DNA of 5,919 nt from Lachnospiraceae bacterium (GTDB lineage: Bacteria > Bacillota_A > Clostridia > Lachnospirales > Lachnospiraceae), in assembly GCA_031262285.1 (NCBI GenBank), contig JAISHZ010000068.1, positions 1 to 5,919 of the forward strand, written 5' to 3'. Positions 5,227-5,919 of the stretch are shown in pieces; position 1 is the stretch's first letter; every line of letters starts with the position of its first letter. The translations under genes were made by a program, and so were the position numbers. The notes beneath the pieces are model-generated. The model was not told the DNA's origin. It made no database searches and was given only the letters and a program-made list of their open reading frames with translations.

Positions 5227-5919
5227 TTATACATAACGATTGATCACCGTGATCACAGTATCAACTTCTTCTTTTGTCATTCCATGATACAAAGGTAACG
5301 ATAAGACTTCGCCTGCATATTCCTCAGCGATCGCAAAATCACCCTCTTGCAATCCAAGATATTCATATGCTTTTTGCATATGCGGCGGAATCGGATAGTG
5401 AATCAGTGTTGCTATATGATTCTCAGTCAAGTAATTCCTAAAACGCTCCCGCGTTTTGGTACGAATCACAAACTGATGCCAGACAGTTTCACATCCATTT
5501 CTTACTTTCGGCATCATAATACGCGGATTGCGAATCTCCGAAAGATACCTGTTGCAAATCGCTCTACGCTCCGCATTTAATTCTTCTAAATGCTTTAATC
5601 GCACTCGTAGCATCGCCGCTTGTATTTCATCCAAGCGTGAATTAGTACCGATCATTTGATTGTAATACCGTTTTTCGCTGCCGTAATTGCGAAACACACG
5701 AAACAATTGTGCAATCTCATCATTGTCCGTTACAATCGCACCTGCATCGCCAAATGCTCCTAGATTTTTGCTCGGATAAAACGAAAAGCAGCCAATATCT
5801 CCAAACGTACCGGTCATTTTACCATTTTGAGTCGCTCCATGTGATTGCGCGCAATCTTCCACGACATATAAGTGGTACTTCTTCGCAATCCGCATCATCC
5901 GCTCCATATCACAGGATTG
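5227..5919 (-). CDS. DegT/DnrJ/EryC1/StrS sugar aminotransferase, C-terminal part (start beyond the right edge)
   Basis: About 230 C-terminal residues are present of a family usually near 370. The reading frame stays open through 5919, so the ATG at 5905-5907 is internal (QSCD precedes it). These PLP enzymes aminate keto-sugar nucleotides. Visible are VEDCAQSHGA, with the PLP-contacting Asp and Gln (codons near 5854 and 5845), and FSFYPSKNLGAFGDAGAI, with the Schiff-base lysine at 5767-5769. RNYGSEKRYYNQMIGTNSRL and the following DEIQAA resemble FdtB/QdtB/DesV enzymes that aminate 3-keto-6-deoxy sugars, so a dTDP-3-amino-3,6-dideoxyhexose is the favoured product. The TAA stop is at 5227-5229. 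The next gene in the same direction is an acetyltransferase, separated by about 466 nt of repeats. Family assignment is firm; sugar position is an inference. Confidence 0.9.
   Translation of the reverse strand, partial: QSCDMERMMRIAKKYHLYVVEDCAQSHGATQNGKMTGTFGDIGCFSFYPSKNLGAFGDAGAIVTDNDEIAQLFRVFRNYGSEKRYYNQMIGTNSRLDEIQAAMLRVRLKHLEELNAERRAICNRYLSEIRNPRIMMPKVRNGCETVWHQFVIRTKTRERFRNYLTENHIATLIHYPIPPHMQKAYEYLGLQEGDFAIAEEYAGEVLSLPLYHGMTKEEVDTVITVINRYV

Noticed and set aside
5053..5298. Possible 81-residue + strand protein with a 23-residue repeat (LKV-ELSN-LIGTRA)
   Set aside because: The open frame follows from a repeat period divisible by three. Differences track hairpin stems, the frame runs antisense into the aminotransferase gene, and no clear ribosome site precedes it.

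Overview
The window carries five protein genes that read as part of a bacterial surface-polysaccharide locus. Two are on the + strand (a GDP-mannose pyrophosphorylase, then a mannose-6-phosphate isomerase). Three are on the - strand (a sugar aminotransferase cut by the right edge, a GNAT acetyltransferase and a GT4 glycosyltransferase). The two groups converge near 2640-2830. Strong AGGAG-type ribosome sites, a TTG start and the protein families point to a low-to-mid GC Bacillota, probably of the Clostridia. This is inference; no rRNA or marker gene is present.

Layout. 1-230: a partial copy (A) of a palindromic repeat carrying an intrinsic terminator, abutting a fragment (C) of the same repeat in the opposite orientation. 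257-316: candidate promoter, ribosome site and start of manC. 314-1630: manC. 1647-2633: manA. 2637-2790: a 154-bp non-coding element (D) with an exact 8-bp target duplication that covers the manA stop codon. 2830-4188 (-): glycosyltransferase with an unusual internal segment. 4230-4760 (-): GNAT acetyltransferase. 4796-5023: a 228-bp near-palindromic element (B), the same family as copy A, again with an exact 8-bp target duplication. 5048-5209: two 69-bp structured tandem repeats plus a further long hairpin. 5227-5919 (-): C-terminal part of a DegT/DnrJ/EryC1/StrS aminotransferase.

How the genes fit together. ManA interconverts fructose-6-P and mannose-6-P, and ManC makes GDP-mannose from mannose-1-P (the phosphomannomutase step is not in the window). 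The aminotransferase looks like those that aminate 3-keto-6-deoxy nucleotide sugars, and the adjacent GNAT protein could acylate the resulting amine. The GT4 enzyme would transfer a sugar during repeat-unit assembly. The amino-sugar and transfer steps are inferred from family and context.

The most unusual content is non-coding. Every intergenic region over 100 bp holds a repeat. Elements B and D differ internally but share GTTAC...GTAAC termini (consensus GTTAC-W-R-TTCAC) and both made 8-bp target duplications. That suggests two families of small non-autonomous elements moved by one transposase that is not in this window.
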